DNA of 64,000 bases from contig DCIX01000021.1 of NCBI GenBank assembly GCA_002317135.1, positions 101,816 through 165,815 on the forward strand, written 5' to 3'. This document shows positions 33,945 to 44,914 of the stretch, piece by piece. Within the stretch, counting starts at the first letter, position 1, and each line of letters opens with the position of its first letter. The position numbers were made by a program, and so were the translations under genes. This DNA is from Bacteroidales bacterium UBA1715 (GTDB taxonomy: Bacteria; Bacteroidota; Bacteroidia; Bacteroidales; UBA1715). The notes under the pieces were generated by a model. It was not told where the DNA came from. It saw nothing but the letters and a program-made list of their open reading frames with translations, and made no database searches.

Positions 33945-36039
33945 ATTTCTTTTGTTTATTTGTTTGCTTTGGTCGTTGTTTGCAAGTGCATCCGAAGGAA
34001 TGTGGATTCCTCTATTGGTTGAACAGCAGATATTGCCAGCTATGCAAGATGCAGGCTGTAAACTTACGGCGGAAGAAATTTATAGTGCGGAAAAATCTTG
34101 TTTGACGAATGCTGTTGTGCGAATTGGTCGTGGTTGCACGGGAAGTTTTATTTCACAAGATGGCTTAGTTCTAACAAATTTCCATTGTGTTCAATATCAA
34201 ATATCTAAAGCAAGCGAAGGTGGTGTTGAATATTTAAAAGAAGGTTTCTTCGCAAAGTCAAAAGAGGAGGAGATTAAAACGGAAAGATTATCAGTTGAGA
34301 CTTTGCTTGCAATGTTCGATGTAAGTTCCCAAGTTCTGAAAATGCAATCAGAGGGAATGTCTATGAAAAGCATTTCCGATAGTTTGACAAAAGATTCAAC
34401 AAAGGCATATCAATATAGTATAGAAGAGTTTTTTGCAGGAAATCAATATTTTATGTTTAAAACAAAAACATATACTGATGTTCGTTTAGTTGCATTTATG
34501 CCAGCAGAAATAGCTCAGTTCGGTAATGATGCTGATAATTGGAACTGGCCACGTAATAATGCCGATTTTGCAATGCTTCGTGTATATGAAAATAATGAGC
34601 CTGTTCAACCTCGTAAGTTTTTGGAAATAAACAAGGAAGGAGTGAAGGAAAACGATTTCTCTATGGTGATTGGTTTTCCTGCAGAAACAAAAATGTATGG
34701 AACTAAAAAAGAATTGGATTTAATTGCGACTGTGTTGAATCCAGCACAAATTACAATGAGGGAAATTCGTTTGCGTCCAATTTTGCAGTATATGGAAAAG
34801 GACGATCAGAAATATCAAGAATGTTATGCGTTATTTTCTTCGCTATCAAACTATTATGAAAAATGGCAAGCAGAAAATAAAGGTATTGCAACTTCAGGCG
34901 CATTGGATTATCGTACAGAGAGAGAAGAAAATATGAAGAAATGGATTGCAAGTTCAAAAGACTTGTCGAAGCAATATGGCGATTTATTCGCTGTGTATGA
35001 TTCATGTGCTTCGCTGTATTATAATTCGTATACAACATTAATACTGTATTTGGAAGGTTTGTGGAGAATGAGAACACTATTGCCTTCGAGTATTGCGGTG
35101 TCATCGCCGAATTTAGATTTTATAAGAAGTTCAAAATTTCTTGATATTGTAAAAAAGTATAATCCTGAATTGGAAAAACAGGCATTAGTTCCAATGATTT
35201 TACTGACAGGTATGTTTGAAAAGGACGAAAATTGCAATATAACACAAGAAAAACGATTGCCTCTATGTAACCGTGTAACGAAATTGCCTTCTAAAGAAGA
35301 TGAAGACCATGAATTTATTATGTCTTTCCTAGATTCCGTTTTTAATAAAAGTGTTTTCACAGATTTTAAGCGAGCTGAGAAGTTCCAAAAAATGATTACT
35401 TCAAAAAAGAAATTTAAGGAAGATGTAGCTGTTTGTGACTATTTGCATAAAAATGATGCTTTATATCGTTTGACGGAAGATGTATGGGTTCGTTTACAAG
35501 AACGAATGGCACAATTTAATGCAGAAAAATCGAAGTTTGATAGTATTAATTGTGTTATGAATAAGGCGCTTTATGCTTATTGTAATGGTGCGATGTTTCC
35601 TGATGCAAACAACACAATGCGAATAAGTTATGGTACAGTAAAATCGTATTCAAACTCACAAGCAACTTTTCCTTATTACACTACAGAATCAAGGGTTTTT
35701 CAAAAAATGAACGATAATGCGCGTGAATATAAATCAAACGAGAAATTCTTGACATTATTGAAAAATAAGGATTTTGGTACATACGAACATGATTCGCTTG
35801 TTATGAATTTCATAACAACGTGTCAGACGTCTGGTGGAAATTCTGGTAGTCCGGTTATTGATGCAAATGGTAAATTGATAGGCTTAAATTTCGACAGAAA
35901 TAGAGAAGGTACAGTAAGTGATTTCTATTACACAGAAAGCGTATGTAGAAACATTTGCGTTGATATTCGTTATATATTATTCTGTATTGAGAAATACGGT
36001 AAAGCCGACAATATCTTGAATGAGTTGTCGTTACAATAA
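33934..36039 (+). CDS. S46 family dipeptidyl-peptidase, DPP11 type
   Basis: 701 residues from MKSRFLLF, an 18-residue signal peptide. The chymotrypsin-like catalytic residues are His84 (TNFHC), an Asp in NNADFAML, and Ser637 in GGNSGSPV. Eighteen residues after the Ser is Arg655 (NFDRN), the position that is Arg in Asp/Glu-specific DPP11 and Gly in DPP7 of Porphyromonas. It should release acidic dipeptides from peptides in the periplasm, feeding amino-acid catabolism. The gene overlaps maf by 11 bases. Confidence 0.9.
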   Translation: MKSRFLLFICLLWSLFASASEGMWIPLLVEQQILPAMQDAGCKLTAEEIYSAEKSCLTNAVVRIGRGCTGSFISQDGLVLTNFHCVQYQISKASEGGVEYLKEGFFAKSKEEEIKTERLSVETLLAMFDVSSQVLKMQSEGMSMKSISDSLTKDSTKAYQYSIEEFFAGNQYFMFKTKTYTDVRLVAFMPAEIAQFGNDADNWNWPRNNADFAMLRVYENNEPVQPRKFLEINKEGVKENDFSMVIGFPAETKMYGTKKELDLIATVLNPAQITMREIRLRPILQYMEKDDQKYQECYALFSSLSNYYEKWQAENKGIATSGALDYRTEREENMKKWIASSKDLSKQYGDLFAVYDSCASLYYNSYTTLILYLEGLWRMRTLLPSSIAVSSPNLDFIRSSKFLDIVKKYNPELEKQALVPMILLTGMFEKDENCNITQEKRLPLCNRVTKLPSKEDEDHEFIMSFLDSVFNKSVFTDFKRAEKFQKMITSKKKFKEDVAVCDYLHKNDALYRLTEDVWVRLQERMAQFNAEKSKFDSINCVMNKALYAYCNGAMFPDANNTMRISYGTVKSYSNSQATFPYYTTESRVFQKMNDNAREYKSNEKFLTLLKNKDFGTYEHDSLVMNFITTCQTSGGNSGSPVIDANGKLIGLNFDRNREGTVSDFYYTESVCRNICVDIRYILFCIEKYGKADNILNELSLQ

Positions 36040-36052
36040 AAATATTTGTGCT

Positions 36053-37093
36053 ATGGAAGGAAAATTTTCGACTCTTGAAACAACAAATAAATTGCTACTA
36101 TTTTTAGTAGTTCCAGTTCTGGTTTTTATCTTGAAAGAACTTTCATCGATTTTTGTCCCGTTGGTTATTGCTTGTTTTTTTGTCCTTTTGTTTATGCCAA
36201 TGTTGCGTTGGGCTGAGAAATATCGTATACCAAGATGGGTGTCGATTGTCCTTATTTTTCTCATTTTCTTTTTTGTAATTTGGTGTTGTATTTGGATATT
36301 GCAGTTGACTAGTGCAGAGTTTCGTTCAACTGATCCACAGACTTGGTTGTTGATTCAAGATCGTGCGGCAGAAGTTATTTCTAGTTTGTTTGCATTTGCT
36401 GGCATGGAAACGGATGTGTTTGTAGAACATTTACAGGAATTTGATTTAGCTACTACATTATATGACAATTTGGGAAATGTATTTATGGCTGTACGAAAAA
36501 CAGCTTCAATTATATTTATGTCGATTTTCTTCTTGATTTTGTTGTTATGTAGTTCCTTCAATGCACAGAACATATTGAGTTTGTTATTATTTGACGATAA
36601 GGCTCAGTCGGTAAGAACTTATGTTACAATAGAAAAAAGTATTTCAAAATTCATTTTTGTTAAGTTCCTAATTAGTCTTGCAACAGGAATTTCTTTCTCA
36701 TTGTTGTGTTACTTTTTTGGTGTGAAATTCGCACTTTTTTGGGGCGTATTGGCATTCATACTTAACTTTATACAAATGATAGGTTCAATCATTTCAACTG
36801 CAATTATGTGTTTGTTTGCTTTGACACAAATACCAGTAATGTCTATGTTAGTTTTTTTTGTTGTTATTGCTATAGCTTTACAATTATTGTTTGGTAGTGT
36901 GTTGGAACCAATATTTATGGGACGCACGTTTTCTATAAATACAGTTACAATTATTATTATGTTGTTCTTTTGGGGATATGTTTGGAATATTCCAGGAATG
37001 ATTTTGGCTGTACCGTTGACTGTTATGGTAAAAACGGTCTTGGAACATTTTGACAAAACTCGTGGATTAGCTACATTAATGTCGAAAAATTAA
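36053..37093 (+). CDS. AI-2E family permease (PerM-like)
   Basis: 346 residues from MEGKFSTLE (36053), 13 bases after the peptidase stop. About eight membrane segments with a soluble loop at about 95-145, and the LFWGVLAFILNFIQMIGSI and EPIFMGRTFSINTVTIIIMLFFWG blocks of the family. Members export small molecules such as autoinducer-2 or act as Na+/H+ antiporters; the name alone does not show which. Confidence 0.85.
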   Translation: MEGKFSTLETTNKLLLFLVVPVLVFILKELSSIFVPLVIACFFVLLFMPMLRWAEKYRIPRWVSIVLIFLIFFFVIWCCIWILQLTSAEFRSTDPQTWLLIQDRAAEVISSLFAFAGMETDVFVEHLQEFDLATTLYDNLGNVFMAVRKTASIIFMSIFFLILLLCSSFNAQNILSLLLFDDKAQSVRTYVTIEKSISKFIFVKFLISLATGISFSLLCYFFGVKFALFWGVLAFILNFIQMIGSIISTAIMCLFALTQIPVMSMLVFFVVIAIALQLLFGSVLEPIFMGRTFSINTVTIIIMLFFWGYVWNIPGMILAVPLTVMVKTVLEHFDKTRGLATLMSKN

Positions 37094-37166
37094 AATTCTT
37101 CAAAAAAAAAGTCTTTTTGTCGTATTGTATAAAGGAATTTTGTATTTTTATACAAATTCTTTTAAA

Positions 37167-38513
37167 ATGACGATTATGGCAGAAAAGAAACCAAAAATTT
37201 TTGTGTTAGATACGAATGTTATCTTACATAATTGTAGAGCAATATATGCATTTCAAGAAAACGATATTGTAATACCAATTACGGTATTGGAAGAATTGGA
37301 TAAATTCAAAAAGAATGAGGACGAATTGGGGTGGAATTCCCGTCAATTTGTCCGTGACTTAGATGCTATGTCCGATGAAAAGATTTTCTTGGAAGGAGTA
37401 TCTCTTGGCAAGGGATTGGGTAAGTTGTATATAAAAAATCATGCTCACTATCCTGAAGTTGTAAAAAATGCATTTGTAGAGCAAATTCCAGATCATAAGA
37501 TTATTGCTACTGCTTATATTGTGAAAGAGGAGAATCCTGACCGTATGGTAATAATGGTTTCTAAGGATATAAATCTTCGAATGAAAGCAAAGTCAATCGG
37601 TTTGACTTCTCAAGATTTTGAAAGTGACAAGATTCGTGACCTTGGTCATATAGAAGAAGGTATCCGTATAATTGACAATGTGGATAGTTCTGCTGTAAAT
37701 AAATTATATGCGAAGAATACAAAGGATACTTCTATCAAGCCAGAAGAAATAGGTATGCCAAAACCACAAAGTCATGACTATTTTGTGTTGAATACAGGTT
37801 CGACTTCTGTTATGGCATATTATAGTCCTAAGACACAGGAAATTACGAGGGTGAACAAATTCAAGGTTATGGGTATTGAACCACGTAATTCCGAACAAGC
37901 ATTTGCAATGCACGCATTGTTAAATGAAGATGTTAAGTTGATGGCATTGACTGGTACGGCAGGAACAGGTAAGACATTGTTGGCGTTGGCAGCCGCTTTG
38001 GAACAAAGTGAGAATTATGATCAAATCTTATTGGCTCGTCCAATTGTAGCTTTGGGTAATAAAGATTTGGGATATCTTCCTGGAAGTGAGAAAGATAAGG
38101 TTAAACCATATATGTTGCCTTTGTTTGATAATTTACAAGTTATCAAACAGAATCTTCGTAGTAATGGTGCAAAAATCGATAAGATTGATGGAATGTTGAA
38201 GGATGGAAGTTTGGAAATTTCTCCACTTGCATATATTCGTGGTCGTTCGTTGTCGCATGTGTTCTTTATTATAGATGAGGCACAGAATTTAACTCCACAC
38301 GAAGTGAAGACAATTATTACGAGAGCAGGCGAGGGTACAAAGATTATTTTTACTGGCGATATTCAACAAATTGACTCTCCATACTTGGATACATTTTCTA
38401 ATGGACTTTCACATTTAACATCAAAGATGAAAGGGCAATCGGTATTTGCTCACATGAATTTGATAAAAGGTGAACGTAGTGAATTGTCAGATTTAGCAAG
38501 TAAATTGCTATAA
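37167..38513 (+). CDS. PhoH-family ATPase with N-terminal PIN domain
   Basis: 448 residues from the ATG at 37167 (a second ATG at 37176 is equally possible). Residues about 10-150 are a PIN RNase domain with FVLDTNVILHN and acidic residues at VLEELDKFK; residues about 235-445 are the PhoH ATPase with GTAGTGKTLLALAAAL, VFFIIDEAQNL and FTGDIQQID. Such PIN-PhoH (PhoH2-like) proteins are ATP-dependent RNA helicase/RNases. The toxin-antitoxin role known in mycobacteria needs a PhoAT gene, which is absent here. Confidence 0.87.
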   Translation: MTIMAEKKPKIFVLDTNVILHNCRAIYAFQENDIVIPITVLEELDKFKKNEDELGWNSRQFVRDLDAMSDEKIFLEGVSLGKGLGKLYIKNHAHYPEVVKNAFVEQIPDHKIIATAYIVKEENPDRMVIMVSKDINLRMKAKSIGLTSQDFESDKIRDLGHIEEGIRIIDNVDSSAVNKLYAKNTKDTSIKPEEIGMPKPQSHDYFVLNTGSTSVMAYYSPKTQEITRVNKFKVMGIEPRNSEQAFAMHALLNEDVKLMALTGTAGTGKTLLALAAALEQSENYDQILLARPIVALGNKDLGYLPGSEKDKVKPYMLPLFDNLQVIKQNLRSNGAKIDKIDGMLKDGSLEISPLAYIRGRSLSHVFFIIDEAQNLTPHEVKTIITRAGEGTKIIFTGDIQQIDSPYLDTFSNGLSHLTSKMKGQSVFAHMNLIKGERSELSDLASKLL

Positions 38514-38546
38514 ATTTGCGTTGAAACGCAAAAAAAATCTGATTTA

Positions 38547-38578
38547 TTGTACGTTATAAAAGAAAATGAATATATTTG
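38547..38578 (+). promoter_or_regulatory. Promoter of the HU gene
   Basis: TTG (38547-38549), a 21-base spacer and TATATTTG (38571-38578), 44 bases before the ATG. Confidence 0.7.
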
Positions 38579-38622
38579 TAGAACGAAAACATAAACAAAC
38601 AATTTTTTAAATTTAAATTATT

Positions 38623-38895
38623 ATGAATAAACAAGAATTAATTTCAAAAATCGCTGAAGAATCAGGATTGACAAAAGCAGCTTCTGAAAAAGCTGTAAGT
38701 GCATTTGTAAATGCAGTTTCTGCTTCATTGAAAAAAGGTGAAAGCGTTCAATTGATTGGTTTCGGTACTTTCTCAGTATCAAAACGTGCAGGTAGAACAG
38801 GTATCAACCCACAAACTAAAAAAGCAATCAAAATCGCTGCTAAGAATGTTGCTAAATTCAAACCAGGTAAAGCTCTTGCTGATTTAGTAAAATAA
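38623..38895 (+). CDS. HU-family DNA-binding protein
   Basis: 90 residues, the normal HU length. [19 protein letters not shown] begins the helical dimerisation core; [20 protein letters not shown] forms the beta arm that wraps DNA, with the Pro at its tip. A nucleoid protein that bends and compacts DNA. It is a single-gene unit with its own promoter and terminator and strongly biased codons. Confidence 0.95.
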   Translation: MNKQELISKIAEESGLTKAASEKAVSAFVNAVSASLKKGESVQLIGFGTFSVSKRAGRTGINPQTKKAIKIAAKNVAKFKPGKALADLVK

Positions 38896-38916
38896 TTTAT
38901 TGATTTTCAATATAAG

Positions 38917-38946
38917 AAAGGGAGTCTTTGGGCTCCCTTTTTTGTT
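38917..38946 (+). terminator. Intrinsic terminator of the HU gene
   Basis: AAAGGGAG pairs with CTCCCTTT around a short loop, followed by a T run. Confidence 0.85.
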
Positions 38947-38968
38947 TTTGTTCGTTTCCAAATAGTCA

Positions 38969-39000
38969 TTTGATTATTAATAAAAAAAAGACTACTTTTG
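38969..39000 (+). promoter_or_regulatory. Promoter of the ABC-F gene
   Basis: TTTG (38969-38972), a 20-base spacer and TACTTTTG (38993-39000), 38 bases before the ATG. Confidence 0.7.
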
Positions 39001-39029
39001 CACCACTAATTCGCAGACTCTCTGCATAA

Positions 39030-40655
<1,626 letters not shown>

Positions 40656-40678
40656 TTTTTGTGATTGCTATTAAAAAG

Positions 40679-40712
40679 AAAACGGATGAAATAATTTTCA
40701 TCCGTTTTTTGT
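40679..40712. terminator. Bidirectional terminator between the ABC-F gene and smpB
   Basis: AACGGATGAAA (40681-40691) pairs with TTTCATCCGTT (40696-40706), with A and T runs on either side. It serves two convergent genes. Confidence 0.9.
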
Positions 40713-40714
40713 TT

Positions 40715-41170
40715 TTAGAATCTTCGTCTTGCTCTGTCCATATCTCGTTTTGCGTCTTTTTCCTTCATATCTTCACGCTTATCAAAAAGTTTCTTACCGC
40801 GAGCGAGAGCAATGTCTACTTTAGCTAAACCTCGTTGGGTTATATACATACTCACAACGATAACGGTGATACCTTTATCTTTTAGTTTTTCCTGTATTTT
40901 TATTAGTTCTCTTTTATTTAAAAGTAGTTTTCGTTCTCTATCTGGGTTATGATTACTGTAACTTCCGTAAAAATATTCGGAAATATGCATGCCTTTGCAC
41001 CATAGTTCACCATTTGAAAAATAGCAGAATGCATCAGTAACATTGGCTTTCCCTTCACGGATAGATTTAATTTCCGTTCCTGTTAAAACAATGCCGGCTG
41101 TATATGTTTGTATGGTCTCATAGTTGAAAGAGGCCTTTTTGTTTTTTATATATATGTTTTTGTCTGCCAT
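40715..41170 (-). CDS. smpB: SsrA-binding protein SmpB
   Basis: 151 residues, normal length. The OB-like barrel includes [32 protein letters not shown] and the conserved GKANVTDAF; the basic tail is [11 protein letters not shown]. It carries tmRNA into stalled ribosomes for trans-translation; the tmRNA gene is at 54869-55261. Confidence 0.96.
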   Translation of the reverse strand: MADKNIYIKNKKASFNYETIQTYTAGIVLTGTEIKSIREGKANVTDAFCYFSNGELWCKGMHISEYFYGSYSNHNPDRERKLLLNKRELIKIQEKLKDKGITVIVVSMYITQRGLAKVDIALARGKKLFDKREDMKEKDAKRDMDRARRRF

Positions 41171-41174
41171 TTCT

Positions 41175-41182
41175 TATCTTTG
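41175..41182 (+). promoter_or_regulatory. -7 box of miaA
   Basis: TATCTTTG 43 bases before the miaA ATG, between the smpB start and the smpB -7 box, so the two divergent promoters overlap. Confidence 0.5.
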
Positions 41183-41197
41183 TCGTGTTATTTAAGA

Positions 41198-41205
41198 CAA
41201 AAATA
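41198..41205 (-). promoter_or_regulatory. -7 box of smpB
   Basis: TATTTTTG on the minus strand, 27 bases before the smpB ATG at 41170. Confidence 0.55.
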
Positions 41206-41225
41206 GTATTTTTTCTGTAATTTCA

Positions 41226-42161
41226 ATGTCGGAAGAACTTCGCATATTACCTATTATAATTGGGCCTACGGCAACTGGGAAAACGAGGCTTGCTGCTTTG
41301 GCTGCGGCAGAAATCAATGCGGAAATTATATGTGCAGATTCACGTCAAGTATATCGTGACATGAATCTGGGAACAGGTAAGGATTATGATGACTATATAG
41401 TTGAAGGTAAGCAAGTTCCATATCATTTAATGGATATTGTTGATGCTGGAGAAAAGTTTAATTTGTTTAAGTTTTACGATGCATTTCAACATTCCTATGC
41501 CGATATTGTTTCTCGGGGAAAAAATCCTATGGTATGTGGTGGAACGGGAATGTATGTGGAATCCATCATTAAAAATTACAATATGCACATGGTTCCTGAA
41601 GATGCGGAATTTCGTGCAGCTTGTGAATTACGAGACTTTGATGAGTTGGTAGAAGAGTTGAAAATATATAAGACTCTTCATAATACAACCGATATTGATT
41701 CAAAAAAACGAGTGATTCGAGCATTGGAAATTGCTCGCTACGAGCAAGAACATGCAGCGGAATTTACGAAAAATGAATGCTCATATTCTCCGTTAACTAT
41801 TGGCGTTTCTGTTAGCCGTGATGTAAGGCGGGAGAGAATCGCAAAACGTTTTACAAAGCGTCTGCAGGAAGGAATGACTGGAGAAGTAGAGCTGTTGCTG
41901 AAAAATGGCGTTCCTGCCGAAACATTGATTTACTATGGTCTAGAATATAAATTTTTGACCTTGTATGTTACCGGAAAAATCTCGAAATCAGAGATGGAAG
42001 AACAACTTTTAACGGCTATTTGTCAATTTGCTAAACGGCAAATGACTTGGTTCCGAGGTATGGAACGCCGTGGTATTGAAATACATTGGATTGATGGCGA
42101 ATTACCTATGGATGATAGGAAAGAGGCTGTGTTATCTCTATTGAGAAAATATGGATTTTAA
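41226..42161 (+). CDS. miaA: tRNA dimethylallyltransferase
   Basis: 311 residues. P-loop IIGPTATGKTRLAALAA, then CADSRQVYRDMNLGTGKDY and the catalytic VCGGTGMYVESII, and the C-terminal FAKRQMTWFRG. It adds an isopentenyl group to A37 of tRNAs that read UNN codons. It has a divergent promoter with smpB and is convergent with the next small gene. Confidence 0.93.
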   Translation: MSEELRILPIIIGPTATGKTRLAALAAAEINAEIICADSRQVYRDMNLGTGKDYDDYIVEGKQVPYHLMDIVDAGEKFNLFKFYDAFQHSYADIVSRGKNPMVCGGTGMYVESIIKNYNMHMVPEDAEFRAACELRDFDELVEELKIYKTLHNTTDIDSKKRVIRALEIARYEQEHAAEFTKNECSYSPLTIGVSVSRDVRRERIAKRFTKRLQEGMTGEVELLLKNGVPAETLIYYGLEYKFLTLYVTGKISKSEMEEQLLTAICQFAKRQMTWFRGMERRGIEIHWIDGELPMDDRKEAVLSLLRKYGF

Positions 42162-42162
42162 T

Positions 42163-42735
42163 CTATTTTAACTTGCGGACAAGTTTGTGCACTTTCGTAA
42201 TCGTGATTTTTTCTTTCTTCTTAGTGAACTCGTCAGGCGTTTCGCTTTGTGAGTGTTGGAAATTCGCTGCTAAATAATCACCCTTAGATGTGAATGTTTG
42301 CATATAGAACTTAACAATTTCTATATTGTTTTTTCGTAATTGTTCCATTTGTGCTGCGCTTAATTCATATATAGCACTCACAACACCGTCATGAAAGTCG
42401 TTGATGCTTTTGTCTTTGCAAACGATTGATTCTTTGTTAGATAGATAAATTGTTATATCTTTTGAAATACCACATTTATGAAAATAGTCGCATAATTTTT
42501 CGTCTTCTTTTAGTGTTACGGAAATTTGTAAGATACCTGATGCTCCTTGTTTTCCTATCCAAAAGTTAATGTCTTTGTCTGGAAATAATCGGTCGTCGTC
42601 TTCGTACGAAACATACGAAGTGAATGTAAATGCAACAGCTTGATATGATTTACCGTTGATGAATTTTTCAGTTTTTTGTGCGTATGTAAATATATTTACA
42701 AGACAAAGTAGTGTTGCAAAAATGTATCGTTTCAT
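42163..42735 (-). CDS. Secreted protein of unknown function
   Basis: 190 residues from MKRYIFATLLCLVNIFTYAQ (ATG 42733-42735), a signal peptide. No family recognised. The mature part is rich in aromatic and charged residues, with a possible beta-rich body (SYQAVAFTFTSYVSYEDDDRLFP) and a basic tail. Upstream, TATTTTTG on the minus strand at 42751-42758 fits a -7 box. Confidence 0.7.
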   Translation of the reverse strand: MKRYIFATLLCLVNIFTYAQKTEKFINGKSYQAVAFTFTSYVSYEDDDRLFPDKDINFWIGKQGASGILQISVTLKEDEKLCDYFHKCGISKDITIYLSNKESIVCKDKSINDFHDGVVSAIYELSAAQMEQLRKNNIEIVKFYMQTFTSKGDYLAANFQHSQSETPDEFTKKKEKITITKVHKLVRKLK

Positions 42736-42750
42736 GTTTAAAATTTTACA

Positions 42751-42758
42751 CAAAAATA
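42751..42758 (-). promoter_or_regulatory. -7 box of the secreted protein gene
   Basis: TATTTTTG on the minus strand, 15 bases before the ATG at 42735. Confidence 0.5.
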
Positions 42759-42794
42759 TAGTTTGTTTTCTTTCTGCAATGTCAAATATATAAT

Positions 42795-42802
42795 TACTTT
42801 TG
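42795..42802 (+). promoter_or_regulatory. -7 box of the epimerase gene
   Basis: TACTTTTG 24 bases before the ATG at 42827. Confidence 0.5.
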
Positions 42803-42826
42803 AACAACTAAAAAACTACTATTATA

Positions 42827-43786
42827 ATGAATGTTCTTTTAACAGGTGGAACTGGTTTTATTGGTTCCCATGTCCTTATGGCCTTGGTTCAGGAAGGACA
42901 CACGGTAACAGTTTTGGCACGTAATGCTAATAAAGTACCTGCTTTACATCAACTTGTAAATGTTAAAATCTTGCAAGTTAGTTTGAGTGAATTTGACAAA
43001 ATTCCAGCAGTTTTACAAAATCAAGATGCTGTTGTGCATATTGCTCTTAACATGGTTGGTGATAATGCGTATGAAGTATTGATGAGTGATACTGTTTCTA
43101 CCGTATTTCTTGCAAATGAGGCTGCGAAGGCTGGTGTAAAGAAATTTATTTATACATCTTCGACAGCTTCTGTTGACTCTGTTTATGCATCTCCGAACCC
43201 TATATGCATTAAACCGGGAGATGAAAAAGTTACTATTGACTGTAGACACGATCCGTGTTCATATTATGGTGCGACAAAGGCAGCGTCAGAAGATTTTTTG
43301 TTTGCTATCGAAGGACAAACCGGTATGAAAGTTAACATTATTCGTCCAGGATATACATTTGGTAATCCTGTTGTTCCTGGGGCATATACACAGCCAGATA
43401 CACGATTTGGAAATATAGTAAAAAGTGCTTTGAAGGGTGAAGATATTCATTTGGTAAAAAACGACGGAACTCAGTTTATTTGGGCTGACGACATTGCGAA
43501 AGTGTATGCGAAAGTTTTACAATCGGATTTTACAAAGAAGACATATTTTGCTCTGGCAAAGAATTTTGTAACATGGGAACAGATTGCAAATGAAGCAGTT
43601 CGCTTATGTAATTCTCAATCAAATGTTATTGTAGAAGATTTAGGTTGGAGTGATAAACCATTGTTGTTTGATGTTTCAGATATTAAGCATGATTTCAATC
43701 TTGAATTTGATGCTTATTCTCATATTATCAGTCACTTAGAATACTACAAAGAAATTTTTTCAACAACGGTTAAGAACTTACAATAA
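42827..43786 (+). CDS. NAD-dependent epimerase/dehydratase family protein
   Basis: 319 residues, extended short-chain dehydrogenase fold. N-terminal VLLTGGTGFIGSHV binds NAD(P), YTSSTASVDSV supplies the active-site Ser/Thr, and YYGATKAASE is the YxxxK motif with catalytic Tyr and Lys. IIRPGYTFGNP is a substrate-side loop. It could be a nucleotide-sugar epimerase or a dihydroflavonol-reductase-like enzyme; the substrate is not determined. Single gene with its own -7 box. Confidence 0.85.
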   Translation: MNVLLTGGTGFIGSHVLMALVQEGHTVTVLARNANKVPALHQLVNVKILQVSLSEFDKIPAVLQNQDAVVHIALNMVGDNAYEVLMSDTVSTVFLANEAAKAGVKKFIYTSSTASVDSVYASPNPICIKPGDEKVTIDCRHDPCSYYGATKAASEDFLFAIEGQTGMKVNIIRPGYTFGNPVVPGAYTQPDTRFGNIVKSALKGEDIHLVKNDGTQFIWADDIAKVYAKVLQSDFTKKTYFALAKNFVTWEQIANEAVRLCNSQSNVIVEDLGWSDKPLLFDVSDIKHDFNLEFDAYSHIISHLEYYKEIFSTTVKNLQ

Positions 43787-43800
43787 ATAACGATTGACTT

Positions 43801-43831
43801 TGTTTGTTGATAAATGAAAAAAATATAGTTT
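43801..43831 (+). promoter_or_regulatory. Promoter of prs
   Basis: TTTG (43801-43804), a 19-base spacer and TAGTTTTG (43824-43831), 26 bases before the ATG at 43858. Confidence 0.7.
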
Positions 43832-43857
43832 TGTACCATCAAAAAAAGAAGTGTGAT

Positions 43858-44796
43858 ATGACATCAGGTCAAGAAATTAAAATCTTTTCTGGCGAGGCTA
43901 CTCGTTATTTAACAGAGAAAATCGTTAAGTATTATGGTGTAGAAATGGGTGCTTCTGCAGTTACTCGTTTCAGTGATGGTGAATTCGAACCTCGTTTTGA
44001 CGAACCGGTTCGTGGTAAGGAAGTGTACATTGTACAGTCTACATTTGCTCCAGCAGACAATTTGTTGGAACTTTTGTTGTTGATTGATGCTGCTAAAAGA
44101 GCATCTGCTGCGCATGTTACTGCGGTAATTCCTTATTTCGGTTTTGCTCGTCAAGATAGAAAAGAGAAGTCAAGAATTTCTATTGGTGCCAAATTAATGG
44201 CAAATTTGTTGCAAAAGAGCGGTGTAGACCGTGTTATAACAATGGACTTGCACGCTGGTCAAATTCAAGGTTTCTTTGATATTCCAGTAGATCACTTATT
44301 TGGTTCTTCAATTTTCATTCCATACATTCAAAATATGAATATTGAAGATTTGTGTATTGTTGCTCCAGATATGGGTGGTACAAAACGTGCAAAAGCGTAT
44401 GCTCGTATTTTGAATGCGGATATCGCAATTTGCCACAAAGAAAGAACAAAGGCCAATGTTGTTGATAATATGCAAATGATTGGTGATGTTGAAGGAAAGA
44501 ATGTTATTATTGTTGATGATATGATTGATACTGCTGGTACAATTACAATGGCGGCAAATCTTTGTAAGGAAAATGGTGCAAAGAGTGTTCGTGCATTGAG
44601 TACTCACGCTGTATGTTCTGGTCCAGCATTTGAAAGAATAGAAAAGAGTGCTATTCAAGAATTGCTTGTAACAGATACAATTCCTCACGATAATATGCCA
44701 AGCAAAATTACGGTATTGTCTTGTGCTCAATATTTTGCGAACTCAATTGAAAAGATTTTCAAGAACGAGTCAATGAGTTCTGCATTTTTAGTGTAG
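43858..44796 (+). CDS. prs: Ribose-phosphate pyrophosphokinase
   Basis: 312 residues from MTSGQEIKIFSG (43858); an upstream in-frame extension would include the promoter. Motifs RFSDGEFEPRFDEPVRGKEVYIVQ (shortened: DGEFEP and RGKEVYIV), YFGFARQDRKEKSR, DLHAGQIQGFFD and the PRPP loop VIIVDDMIDTAGTI. It makes PRPP from ribose-5-phosphate and ATP for nucleotide, His and Trp synthesis. Transcribed from its own promoter. Confidence 0.95.
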   Translation: MTSGQEIKIFSGEATRYLTEKIVKYYGVEMGASAVTRFSDGEFEPRFDEPVRGKEVYIVQSTFAPADNLLELLLLIDAAKRASAAHVTAVIPYFGFARQDRKEKSRISIGAKLMANLLQKSGVDRVITMDLHAGQIQGFFDIPVDHLFGSSIFIPYIQNMNIEDLCIVAPDMGGTKRAKAYARILNADIAICHKERTKANVVDNMQMIGDVEGKNVIIVDDMIDTAGTITMAANLCKENGAKSVRALSTHAVCSGPAFERIEKSAIQELLVTDTIPHDNMPSKITVLSCAQYFANSIEKIFKNESMSSAFLV

Positions 44797-44914
44797 TAAA
44801 TAAATTGGCACATATTTGTATTTTTAATAAAATTTACGATATTTGCCGACGATAAAATAATATTAACCCGTGTAATGGATGTCTTTGACATAAGTAGCAC
44901 AAAATTTAGGTAAT

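Noticed and set aside
37176..38513. PIN-PhoH gene as part of a toxin-antitoxin system
   Set aside because: The mycobacterial type needs a PhoAT antitoxin gene upstream; here the gene follows an AI-2E permease, so a stand-alone RNA ATPase is more likely.
38517..38540. Hairpin TTTGCGTTGAAACGCAAA after the PhoH gene as terminator
   Set aside because: The stem is perfect, but an A run rather than a T run follows on the plus strand, so a normal intrinsic terminator is not supported.
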